Below, piece by piece: positions 17,202 through 24,229 of a DNA stretch of 54,455 nt (position 1 is the stretch's first letter; every line of letters begins with the position of its first letter). A program made the translations under genes and the position numbers. The stretch comes from Burkholderiales bacterium UBA1834 (GTDB taxonomy: Bacteria; Pseudomonadota; Gammaproteobacteria; Burkholderiales; Burkholderiaceae_C): positions 1-54,455 of the forward strand of contig DDJC01000035.1 in the NCBI GenBank assembly GCA_002339015.1, in the 5' to 3' direction. A model generated the notes under the pieces. The model saw only the letters and a list, made by a program, of their open reading frames with translations, made no database searches and was not told where the DNA came from.

Positions 17202-18047
17202 ATGTCCTACATCCTCGATGCCCTCAAGCGGGCCGATGCCGAACGGGAGCGGGGTGCCGTACCCGGGTTGCATGCCCAGCCAGCCGCCCTGCCCTTGCCG
17301 GATGAGCCCGGCACTGCCGCCTTGCCCCCCTGGGCCTGGGGCCTGGGCGGCCTGGGGCTGGCACTGGTGGGCATGCTGGTCTGGTCCCTGTGGCGCGACG
17401 ACCCTGCCACGGCGGCACCACAGAGCCCGCCACCACAGGCCACAGCGCCTGCCCCCGATCAGGCGCCGTCCACACCCAACGGCTTGCTGCCCCCGCAGCA
17501 GACCGATCGCCTGCCTCAGGGCGAGGCCCGGCCGGCCCGGCGTGAGCCCACCCCGCAGGCACGTGTCCCCCAACAGCACGACGCACACGACACACGCGAC
17601 GAGGCCAAGGCGGCTCCCGCCGATGCCCCCCCCGCACGCCAGGCCGCCAAGCCCAGTGACGCGCCTGTGGCTGCCGACAGTGCACGCACCAGCACCAGCA
17701 CCAGCACCAGCACCAGCACCAGCACCCGCGCCACGCCCAGAACAGCCGCTGTGGCCGAGGCAGAAGCCCCCGCCGGCAGGACGACGCCCGCGCAGGACAT
17801 CACCGCCCCGCCCACGCCCCGGGTGCTCACCCAGCACGAGCTGCCCGATCATGTCCGCCGCCAGTTGCCCACCCTGGTCATCGGCGGTGCGATGTACTCC
17901 GAGAACCCGGCCAACCGCATGCTGGTCATCAACAGCCAGCTTTTCCATGAAGGCGACAAGCTCGGCCAGGACCTCACCCTTGAAGAGATCAAGCTCAAAT
18001 CCGCCGTGCTGCGCTTCCAGCGCTGGCGCTACAGCGTGAACTACTGA
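17202..18047 (+). CDS. gspB: GspB/ExeB-type secretion protein
   Basis: 281 residues. The N-terminal MSYILDALKRADAERERG motif, a single membrane helix at about 43-62, a long Pro/Ala/Gln-rich periplasmic linker and a C-terminal domain (GGAMYSENPANRMLVINSQLFHEGDKL ... RWRYSVNY) are diagnostic of GspB, the partner of GspA/ExeA. The linker holds six consecutive Thr-Ser dipeptides encoded by a perfect hexanucleotide repeat. It begins 3 bases after the gspA stop, so the two are co-translated. Confidence 0.88.
   Translation: MSYILDALKRADAERERGAVPGLHAQPAALPLPDEPGTAALPPWAWGLGGLGLALVGMLVWSLWRDDPATAAPQSPPPQATAPAPDQAPSTPNGLLPPQQTDRLPQGEARPARREPTPQARVPQQHDAHDTRDEAKAAPADAPPARQAAKPSDAPVAADSARTSTSTSTSTSTSTRATPRTAAVAEAEAPAGRTTPAQDITAPPTPRVLTQHELPDHVRRQLPTLVIGGAMYSENPANRMLVINSQLFHEGDKLGQDLTLEEIKLKSAVLRFQRWRYSVNY
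17688..17723 (+). repeat. Hexanucleotide tandem repeat (ACCAGC)x6 inside gspB
   Basis: Six perfect copies of ACCAGC encode Thr-Ser repeats in the periplasmic linker of GspB. Because the unit is two codons, gain or loss of copies keeps the frame and only changes linker length. Confidence 0.95.
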
Positions 18048-18149
18048 GCAGACCGCCAAATCCCCTGTCGGGCACGGATCAGCACCGCGCCCGTAGAATC
18101 AGGAGGTCGGCGCACCGCGGCTTTCCAGGCTTTGGCGCACCGGCAAAGC

Positions 18150-18298
18150 GTTCTCAGGGCGGGGTGAAAGTCCCCACCGGCGGTGATGGGCCTGCAGCCC
18201 TCAGCCCGCGAGCGCCCGCCAGGCTCCTGCCTGGCGGGGTCAGCAGATCCGGTGTGATTCCGGGGCCGACGGTCACAGTCCGGATGAAAGAGAGCGCG
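18150..18298 (+). promoter_or_regulatory. FMN riboswitch (RFN element)
   Basis: The conserved parts of the RFN aptamer are all present in order: GGGCGGGGTGAAAGTCCCC with ACCGGCGGT, then AGCCCGCGAGC, a variable GC-rich stem, GTCAGCAGATCCGGTGTGA, TTCCGGGGCCGACGGT, and ACAGTCCGGATGAAAGAGAG. It lies 110 bases ahead of ribH, so FMN should lower expression of that gene. The downstream platform contains GC-rich hairpins (for example CACCC/GGGTG) but no T-rich terminator, which suggests control of translation start or Rho-dependent termination. Confidence 0.95.
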
Positions 18299-18407
18299 GC
18301 ACATCCGTGCGGTTCGCGCGCGCCTGACACCCCTGCGGGTGGCGGCACGTGCGCCGCATGGTGTTGTTCGTGCGCCCTGGTTTCTGGTATCGCCTTTCGA
18401 GGTCTCC

Positions 18408-18923
18408 ATGAATCAGTCTGATCTTCCCATTGCCTCCCTCCCCGCCTCGCCTGCCGACGGCGCCAAGCCGCTGCGCGTGGCCTTCGTCCAGGCCAGTTGG
18501 CACGCCGACATCGTGGGCCGCGCCCGCGAGGGCTTCCTGGCCGAGATCGCCCGCCTGGGCGTGGCGGTCGATCCCGTCACCGTGATCGACGTGCCCGGCG
18601 CCTTCGAAATCCCCCTGCATGCGGCCACGCTGGCCAAGTCGGGCCGCTTCGACGCCATCGTGGCTTGCGGCCTGGTGGTCGATAGCGGCATCTACCGGCA
18701 CGACTTCGTGGCCACCGCCGTGATCGACGGCCTGATGCGCGTGCAGCTCGACACCGAGGTGCCCGTGTTCTCGTGCGTGCTCACGCCGCACCACTTCCAT
18801 GAGCACGAAGAACACCGCCGCTACTTCAGCACGCACTTCGTGACCAAGGGTGGCGAGGCGGCCCGCGCCTGCGTGAACACGGTGCAGAGCCTGCGCCGCG
18901 TGCGGCAACTGCTGGCCGCCTGA
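18408..18923 (+). CDS. ribH: 6,7-dimethyl-8-ribityllumazine synthase, RibH2-type
   Basis: 171 residues; joins 5-amino-6-ribitylaminouracil with 3,4-dihydroxybutanone phosphate in riboflavin synthesis. PGAFEIPLHA and the VQASWHADIV segment line the active site. The second half (VVDSGIYRHDFVATAVIDGLMRVQLDTEVPVFSCVLTPHHF, then KGGEAARACV) is like the RibH2 group known from Brucella and Mesorhizobium, rather than the common RibH, and such proteins form decamers. The start at 18408 has CGAGG about 6 bases upstream. It stands alone downstream of the FMN riboswitch, without ribBA, nusB or other rib genes. Confidence 0.9.
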   Translation: MNQSDLPIASLPASPADGAKPLRVAFVQASWHADIVGRAREGFLAEIARLGVAVDPVTVIDVPGAFEIPLHAATLAKSGRFDAIVACGLVVDSGIYRHDFVATAVIDGLMRVQLDTEVPVFSCVLTPHHFHEHEEHRRYFSTHFVTKGGEAARACVNTVQSLRRVRQLLAA

Positions 18924-19065
18924 AACAGGCCGGCGCAGCGCGCTTGCCCGCTCGGCAGGCATGGGCGATCCGCTCCGGCATTTGTTGGCATGGCGCCCGG
19001 GCGTCATGCATGGACATGGCCTGACCGGGTTGCCAGCCCTGCGCCTGGCGTGCCACACTGGGGTC

Positions 19066-19158
19066 ATGAGCCAGTACGTGACATCGCTGCACCGACACCA
19101 CCGTTCGCCCACCGGCGCCGGGGTGTTGTCCGACCGCGTCCGTGCAGGGGCCTGCTGA
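19066..19158 (+). CDS. Candidate His-rich leader peptide upstream of hisC
   Basis: A 30-codon ORF whose residues 9-12 are His-Arg-His-His (codons 19090-19101). It ends 36 bases before a strong terminator that itself precedes hisC. A GGCGCC block at 19114-19119, right after the His codons, can pair with the left arm of the terminator (19196-19201) and could be an antiterminator strand. This is the layout of histidine attenuation, but three His codons are few compared with the seven of the enteric leader and the Shine-Dalgarno (TGGGG) is weak. It may instead be a chance ORF. Confidence 0.35.
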   Translation: MSQYVTSLHRHHRSPTGAGVLSDRVRAGAC

Positions 19159-19193
19159 CCACAAGCCACCCGCTCAGACCAGTCGACCAAGCC

Positions 19194-19216
19194 AAGGCGC
19201 CTTCGGGCGCCTTTTT
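19194..19216 (+). terminator. Rho-independent terminator upstream of hisC
   Basis: A perfect 8-bp stem (AAGGCGCC/GGCGCCTT) closed by a TTCG tetraloop and followed by a run of five T, then GTTT. It lies 270 bases after ribH and 53 bases before hisC. It may end the ribH transcript or act as the terminator of a hisC attenuator. Confidence 0.88.
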
Positions 19217-19268
19217 GTTTGCCCGCGCCGTTCGCATGGCCAGATTTCAACCGCTGAGGAGAACCACC

Positions 19269-20345
19269 ATGAGCCGCTTCTGGAGCCCCCTGCTGAACCA
19301 GCTGACACCCTACGTGCCCGGTGAACAGCTGGCCGTGCCGAACCTCATCAAGCTCAACACCAACGAGAATCCCTATGGCCCCTCGCCTCGCGCGCTGCAG
19401 GCCATCGCCGACGCGGCAGGCGACACGTTGCGCCTGTACCCTGACCCGCACGCCACGGTGCTGCGCACCGCCATTGCGGCGCGGCATGGCCTGGCGCTGT
19501 CGCAGGTCTTCGTGGGCAATGGCTCCGACGAGGTGCTGGCCCATGTCTTTCAGGCCCTGCTCAGGCACAACTTGCCGGTGCTGTTCCCGGATGTGTCCTA
19601 CAGCTTCTACCCGGTCTACTGCAAGCTCTTCGGCATCGAGGCGCGCCCCGTGCCAGTGAACGCCAGCTTCGAGATCGAGGTGGATGCCTACAGGGGCCCC
19701 TGTGGCGGCGTGGTCATCGCCAACCCCAATGCCCCGACGGGCCTGGCCCTGCCGCTGGCCGATATCGAACGCCTGCTGCAGCGGCAGCCCGATCGCGTGG
19801 TCGTCATCGACGAAGCCTACGTGGATTTCGGGGGCGAGAGCGCCGTCCAACTGCTGGATCGGTATCCCAATCTGCTGGTGGTGCAGACCCTGTCCAAATC
19901 ACGCGGGCTGGCCGGGCTGCGCGTGGGCTACGCGATGGGGTCATCCGACCTGATCGAGGGCCTGGAGCGCGTGAAGGAGAGTTTCAACTCCTACCCGGTG
20001 GATCGCCTGGCCATGGCTGGCGCCGCCGCATCCTTCGACGATCAGGCCTGGTTCGAACACACGCGTCAGGCCGTGATCCGCACCCGCCATGAACTGACGG
20101 CGTCGCTGCAGGCACTGGGCTTCGAGGTGTTGCCCTCATCCACCAACTTCGTGTTCGCCAGGCACGCGGGCTTCGAGGCGGCGGCCTTGGCCCATGGGCT
20201 CAAGCAGCGTGCGATCCTGGTGCGGCACTTCAGGCTGCCACGCATCGAGCAGTTCCTGCGCATCACCGTGGGTACGGACGATCAATGCAGCGCGCTGCTG
20301 GACGCGCTGCGTGCGTTGACGGGGCCGCAGGCCAAGGCGGCCTAG
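19269..20345 (+). CDS. hisC: Histidinol-phosphate aminotransferase
   Basis: 358 residues of class II (fold type I) PLP aminotransferases; converts imidazole-acetol phosphate to histidinol phosphate. Diagnostic segments are LIKLNTNENPYGPSP near the N-terminus, NGSDEVL for the phosphate pocket, ANPNAPTG, VIDEAYVDF and the PLP-binding Lys210 in QTLSKSRGLAGLRVGYA. GAGGAGA at 19256-19262 fixes the start at 19269. It is a lone gene, not next to other his genes, and is preceded by a terminator and a His-containing leader ORF. It could be a second hisC copy, and related aromatic aminotransferases share the fold. Confidence 0.9.
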   Translation: MSRFWSPLLNQLTPYVPGEQLAVPNLIKLNTNENPYGPSPRALQAIADAAGDTLRLYPDPHATVLRTAIAARHGLALSQVFVGNGSDEVLAHVFQALLRHNLPVLFPDVSYSFYPVYCKLFGIEARPVPVNASFEIEVDAYRGPCGGVVIANPNAPTGLALPLADIERLLQRQPDRVVVIDEAYVDFGGESAVQLLDRYPNLLVVQTLSKSRGLAGLRVGYAMGSSDLIEGLERVKESFNSYPVDRLAMAGAAASFDDQAWFEHTRQAVIRTRHELTASLQALGFEVLPSSTNFVFARHAGFEAAALAHGLKQRAILVRHFRLPRIEQFLRITVGTDDQCSALLDALRALTGPQAKAA

Positions 20346-20363
20346 GCGGCCTAGGCGGCAATC

Positions 20364-20401
20364 CTGCGCAGCTTCAGCGTTCAGCGGATGAAGCTGCGCA
20401 G
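20364..20401. terminator. Inverted repeat between convergent hisC and hydrolase genes
   Basis: A perfect 13-bp inverted repeat (CTGCGCAGCTTCA / TGAAGCTGCGCAG) with a 12-base loop; the right arm is inside the end of the hydrolase gene. There is no T tract. Its location between convergent stops fits a bidirectional transcript end. Confidence 0.45.
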
Positions 20402-20923
20402 CACCGACTTGAACTCCGGCGCGCCCGCGTGCACCAGCCATTCGAAGGCCACCATCTCGCGCGAGACGATGTCGCCACCATGGCGGCGCATGCGCTCCAG
20501 CGCCAGGGCCTTGTCGCGCGGCTGGCGTGAGGCCACGGCTTCATCCACCACGAAGACTTCGCGGCCCAGCTCCAGCAGGTCCAGCACCGTCTGCATCACG
20601 CACACGTGCGCCTCCATGCCGGCCACGATCCACTGCACGCGCTGGCCTTCCGGTGCGCGGAACAGGCCGCCCTCGCTCACGGCGGAGAAATGCGTCTTGC
20701 GCACCACCGACGCGGGCGGCAACAGGGGTCGCAGCGCCGCCACCGAATGCCCCAGCTTTTCCGGACAGTGCTCGGTGGCGATCACCGGCACGCCCAGGCG
20801 CTGGGCGACGCGCACCAGCCACAGGACTTCGGACACCGCCGCCGTGCCATCCTCCACGACACTCTCCAGCCTTTCCTGGACATCCACGACCAGCAAGACC
20901 GATTGCTCCGCACGCATGCGCAT
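20381..20923 (-). CDS. Isochorismatase-family cysteine hydrolase
   Basis: 180 residues of the isochorismatase-like hydrolase superfamily (YcaC/nicotinamidase-like). The catalytic triad is visible: Asp14 in LLVVDVQERL, Lys76 in VVRKTHFSA and nucleophile Cys108 in VAGMEAHVCVMQTVLDL. The usual pre-nucleophile cis-peptide region (GMEAHVC) is intact. Members hydrolyse amides or enol ethers; substrate cannot be assigned here. It is convergent with hisC and divergent from rdgC. Confidence 0.85.
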   Translation of the reverse strand: MRMRAEQSVLLVVDVQERLESVVEDGTAAVSEVLWLVRVAQRLGVPVIATEHCPEKLGHSVAALRPLLPPASVVRKTHFSAVSEGGLFRAPEGQRVQWIVAGMEAHVCVMQTVLDLLELGREVFVVDEAVASRQPRDKALALERMRRHGGDIVSREMVAFEWLVHAGAPEFKSVLRSFIR

Positions 20924-21038
20924 AACTGCCGCCGCATCCTTTTTGTTTCGCTCGGTTGCAGCCTACCGCAGGGGCCGTGCGCGGTCACCCATGGATAATC
21001 CCGGCCTTTGCTGAAGATCTCACGAGACAAGGACCTCC

Positions 21039-22058
21039 GTGTTCAAGAATTTGACGGTGTACCGCATCGGGCCTGACTGGACAGCCGATGCCCGCGCGAT
21101 CGAGACCGCCCTCGACAAGCAGCGTTTCGTGCCCTGTGGTGCCACGCAGCAGGAATCCAGCGGCTGGGTCGAACCCCGCGGTGAAGCGCACGCGCCGCTG
21201 GTGGAAGTGGTGGACGGCCAGCTCATCCTCAAGCTCAAGTTCGAGAAACGCCTGCTGCCAGGCTCCGTCGTGAAGGAGCGCGTGGACGAGATCGCCGAAC
21301 AGATCGAGCAGCAGACCGGCCGCAAGCCCGGCAAGAAGCAGACGAAGGAGCTCAAGGAGCAGGCGCTGCTGGAGCTGTTGCCCATGGCCTTCACCAAGCG
21401 CTCGGCCCTGATGGTGTGGATCGCGCCGAAGGAGCGCCTGCTGGTGGTCGATGCCGGCAGCCAGGGGCGCGCCGATGAGGTGGTGGCCCTGCTGGTGAAG
21501 GCGATCGATGGCCTGGCCGTGTCGCACCTGCAGACCGAGCTGTCACCGGCCTCGGCCATGACGGGCTGGCTGGGCACGGGCGAGCCGCCCTACAACTTCG
21601 TGATCGACCGCGAGTGCGAGCTGAAATCGCCGGATGAGATGAAGTCGGTGGTGCGGTATGCCCGCCACCCGCTGGACACGGAAGAGGTCAAGCAGCACAT
21701 CACGCAGGGCAAGGTGCCGACGCGGGTGGCGATGTCGTGGCTGGACAGGGTGTCCTTCGTGCTGACGGAGAGTCTGCAGGTCAAGAAGCTGGCCTTCCTG
21801 GATGTGGTGCTGGAAGCGCGTGACGCGGGGGGCAAACCGTCGAAGGACGAGGCCTTCGATGCGGATGCGGCTTTGGCGACGGGTGAGCTGCGGCGGATGA
21901 TTCCGGATCTGGTCGAGGCTTTGGGCGGGGAGTTGATGCAGCTGCCTGGCAGTGGGGCTCGGGTGGCTGAAGCGTCTCCTGCTGCTGTTGCTGTGGCCGA
22001 GGTGCCTGCGAAGGCGTCTTCCAGTGCGGCTGCCGAGGAGAGTGAAGCGCCCTGGTGA
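21039..22058 (+). CDS. rdgC: Recombination-associated protein RdgC
   Basis: 339 residues beginning with GTG and the family signature FKNLTVYRI. RdgC is a ring-shaped DNA-binding protein that limits RecA filament action and is also known for roles in replication restart. Typical segments include LPMAFTKRSALMVWI, GWLGTGEPPYNFVIDRECEL and a C-terminal ring-closing region. An Ala/Glu-rich tail (about 305-339) exceeds the 303-residue E. coli protein. It is followed by 367 bases of intergenic DNA that hold repeat element A. Confidence 0.92.
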   Translation: MFKNLTVYRIGPDWTADARAIETALDKQRFVPCGATQQESSGWVEPRGEAHAPLVEVVDGQLILKLKFEKRLLPGSVVKERVDEIAEQIEQQTGRKPGKKQTKELKEQALLELLPMAFTKRSALMVWIAPKERLLVVDAGSQGRADEVVALLVKAIDGLAVSHLQTELSPASAMTGWLGTGEPPYNFVIDRECELKSPDEMKSVVRYARHPLDTEEVKQHITQGKVPTRVAMSWLDRVSFVLTESLQVKKLAFLDVVLEARDAGGKPSKDEAFDADAALATGELRRMIPDLVEALGGELMQLPGSGARVAEASPAAVAVAEVPAKASSSAAAEESEAPW

Positions 22059-22102
22059 AGCTCGGCTGTTGGGGGGGGCTTCGCTTGCGGTGGTTGGGGC
22101 GC

Positions 22103-22254
22103 AGGCTGGGCACAGGGGGATGGGCGGACTCCGGTCCCCACGCGGGGCGACACCGAGGTCTGCATCGGTCATCGCCTGAACACCAGCCAGGCTGGTGACG
22201 AGCCATGACGCCGCGAATGGTCCCTGCGCTCGCCCATCCCCCTGTGCCCAGCCT
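22103..22254 (+). repeat. Structured dispersed element, copy A
   Basis: 152 bases bounded by a perfect 24-bp inverted repeat (22103-22126 and 22231-22254, starting AGGCTGGGCAC and ending GTGCCCAGCCT). The core between them matches the core of copy B (24006-24152, opposite strand): a shared CTCCGGTCCCCACGCGGGGC block, a shared TGAACACCAGCC block at the same spacing, and a shared CCGCGAATGGTCCCT block. The outer repeat arms do not match those of copy B. A further internal hairpin, CACCAGCC/GGCTGGTG, surrounds a single A. No ORF fits. It could be a structured RNA, a non-autonomous mobile element or a regulatory DNA structure. Confidence 0.85.
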
Positions 22255-22425
22255 CGGACCACCGCGCGCTTCGCCTTTGTTGGGGGAGAGGGGGCCCAAC
22301 GTGCGTCTTTGTACGTTGTTGTAAGGACGCTTGCTTTGTCATGGGAGCGACACGGGTCGTCCGTAAGGTGATGCCGGACGCCGCAGCCTTGTTCTGGCGG
22401 CGCATCATCTTCAGGAGCGCTTTCC

Positions 22426-23832
22426 ATGTCCCTCATCACTTCGTTGCGCGTGCAAGGCCGCGCTTTGTCGGCCATCGCGCTGGCTTGCGGGTTGGCTGCA
22501 TCGGCCTGTGCAGGGCCTGCCGACAAACACGGCTCACATGGTGCCGGCGGGCAGCCCACGCTGGAAGGCTTTGCGCTGATGCCGGCCAATACCTTTGCCG
22601 ATGGGCCGACCTCGGGGCAGTTTGCGGGGCCGGGGCAGTTCGGCCATGTGCTGCCGCTGGTGAACAAGCAACCGGTGCAGGGTCTGTCGGCCGTGCTGAC
22701 AGGGCCGCTGCCCGGCACCTTCCGCGTGATGACGGACAACGGCTTCGGCACGCAGGCCAATTCGGCCGATGCGCTGCTGCGTGTCTACACCCTGCGTCCC
22801 GATTTCAAGACGAAGCACGGCGGCAGCGGCACCGTCAAGCCGGTAAGCCACTGGTTCGGTTGGCCGCTCAAGGGCTTCGATGCCAGCAGCCGCATCACGC
22901 TGCGCGATCCGGACCGCAAGCTGAGCTTCCCGCTGGTGGCTGACAGCACGCACTATTACAACGTCGATGCCAACCCGCTGGTCGATGCCACCATCAAGGC
23001 CCACCGCCTGCTCACCGGTGCCGATCTGGACATCGAAGCCATGCGCCGTGACAAGCGCGGCAACCTGTGGTTTGGCGACGAGTTCGGGCCCTTCCTGGTC
23101 AAGACAGACGCCACCGGCAAGGTGCTGCGCCGTGAGATCCCGCTGCCGAACTTCAGGGGTGCGGACGGCAACGCGCTGGTGCAGTCGCCGCAATACCCGG
23201 GCATCACCCCGGGCACGAACAACCTGCGCGGCTCCAATGGCTTCGAGGGCCTGGCCATCAACCCTGCGGGCGACACGCTGTACGCCATGCTGGAAGGCCC
23301 GCTGATCCCTGACACCAACCAGAAGCGCCTGCTGATCAACGAGTTCAGCATCGACCAGGAGCGCTACACGGGCCGCACCTTCGCCTACCGGCTCGAAGCA
23401 CAAGGCACGAACATCGGTGACATGACAGCCGTCAACGCGCACGAGTACCTGGTGATCGAACGCAACGGCGGCACGGCCACCACGGCCCTCGCGCCGTTCA
23501 AGAAGATCTACAAGATCGACCTGCGCCTGGTGGACGCAGAGGGCTTCGTGAAGAAGACCGAGCTGGTCGACCTGATGAACATCGCAGACCCGCACGACCT
23601 CAACGGCGACGGCAGCACGACCTTCACCTTCCCCTACGTGACGATCGAGGATGTGCTGGTGCTCGATGCGCGCACGCTGCTGGTGATCAACGACAACAAC
23701 TACCCCGGCGGTGGCGGCCGGGCCCAGGCCTCGGACAACACCGAGTTTCTGCGCATCCGGCTGGACAAGCCGCTGGATGTGGACAAGGGGCGTGGCCCAG
23801 GCCTGCTGGCGTGGCTGGGCCTGGGGTGGTAA
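22426..23832 (+). CDS. Secreted esterase-like/phytase-like protein (PF13449 type)
   Basis: 468 residues. The N-terminus is a signal sequence (LSAIALACGLAASACAGP) that could be cut by signal peptidase I, or II if the imperfect ASAC is accepted as lipobox. The mature part resembles the esterase-like-activity-of-phytase family, a beta-propeller fold: DNGFGTQANS, a DIEAMRRDKRGNLWFGDEFGPFL stretch, NGFEGLAINPAGDTLYAMLEGPL, and a C-terminal NDNNYPGGGGR, all rich in Asp/Gly metal-binding loops. Export to the periplasm or surface is expected; phosphate-ester or other substrate is unknown. The gene is bracketed by two inverted copies of a structured repeat (A at 22103-22254, B at 24006-24152). Confidence 0.82.
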   Translation: MSLITSLRVQGRALSAIALACGLAASACAGPADKHGSHGAGGQPTLEGFALMPANTFADGPTSGQFAGPGQFGHVLPLVNKQPVQGLSAVLTGPLPGTFRVMTDNGFGTQANSADALLRVYTLRPDFKTKHGGSGTVKPVSHWFGWPLKGFDASSRITLRDPDRKLSFPLVADSTHYYNVDANPLVDATIKAHRLLTGADLDIEAMRRDKRGNLWFGDEFGPFLVKTDATGKVLRREIPLPNFRGADGNALVQSPQYPGITPGTNNLRGSNGFEGLAINPAGDTLYAMLEGPLIPDTNQKRLLINEFSIDQERYTGRTFAYRLEAQGTNIGDMTAVNAHEYLVIERNGGTATTALAPFKKIYKIDLRLVDAEGFVKKTELVDLMNIADPHDLNGDGSTTFTFPYVTIEDVLVLDARTLLVINDNNYPGGGGRAQASDNTEFLRIRLDKPLDVDKGRGPGLLAWLGLGW

Positions 23833-23923
23833 GTGCGTAGGCAGGTGCGGCTGCCACCAGAACACCACCCGGTGATGCAGGAAACCAGGCAAGCCTACCT
23901 GGGCCACGCACCTGACCAACCGG

Positions 23924-23939
23924 CCGACCGACCGACCGA
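23924..23939. repeat. Short tandem repeat (CCGA)x4
   Basis: Four copies of CCGA lie in the intergenic region after the phytase-like gene. Function unknown; short enough to be chance. Confidence 0.6.
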
Positions 23940-23955
23940 GGCGATCAACTCACTA

Positions 23956-23975
23956 ACCACCCTCCGCAGGGTGGT
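23956..23975. terminator. Hairpin downstream of the phytase-like gene
   Basis: Perfect 8-bp stem ACCACCCT/AGGGTGGT with a CCGC loop, followed by C-rich rather than T-rich DNA. It lies 123 bases after the stop and may contribute to transcript ending; it is not a canonical terminator. Confidence 0.35.
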
Positions 23976-24005
23976 CCCCTCCCCCACCACCCACAGTGCA
24001 TCGAC

Positions 24006-24152
24006 GGGCTGGTGAAGGCGAGTGCCTGAGAAGGGACCATTCGCGGTGTCCTGGCTTTCCGCAAGGGCAGGCTGGTGTTCAAGAGGTCAGCTGGGCAAAC
24101 CCCGGTGGTGCCCCGCGTGGGGACCGGAGCAGGCACTCGCCTTCACCAGCCC
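24006..24152 (-). repeat. Structured dispersed element, copy B
   Basis: 147 bases bounded by a perfect 23-bp inverted repeat (24006-24028 GGGCTGGTGAAGG..., 24130-24152 ...CCTTCACCAGCCC). On the minus strand its core aligns with copy A for its full length with about a one-base difference in spacing, sharing three conserved blocks. The terminal repeat is unrelated in sequence to that of copy A but again perfectly self-complementary, so closure of a long stem appears to be kept while its sequence changes. Confidence 0.85.
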
Positions 24153-24229
24153 GTGCGCTCACACCACCCCAAAAACATGGTGTCCGAAAACGGCGAGCAA
24201 GATGCCCCCCGCGCGCTCACAATGGCACC

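Noticed and set aside
17688..17726. CRISPR-like repeats
   Set aside because: The repeats are contiguous hexamers inside a coding frame, without spacers. No CRISPR array was found anywhere in the window.
13689..18059. 1456-codon open frame on the minus strand
   Set aside because: It is antisense to the diguanylate cyclase, gspA and gspB, all of which have clear family motifs. Its composition (long Gly/Ala/Gln/His runs) is what antisense of GC-rich genes gives, and it has no recognisable domain.
22103..22254. Integron attC site
   Set aside because: attC sites have conserved ends with a variable centre and a 7-base core site; here the centre is conserved and the ends vary. There is no integrase.
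22103..24152. Reading the two elements as a composite transposon with insertion-sequence ends
   Set aside because: No transposase is encoded in or between them, and their terminal arms differ from one another, so they are not matching IS ends.
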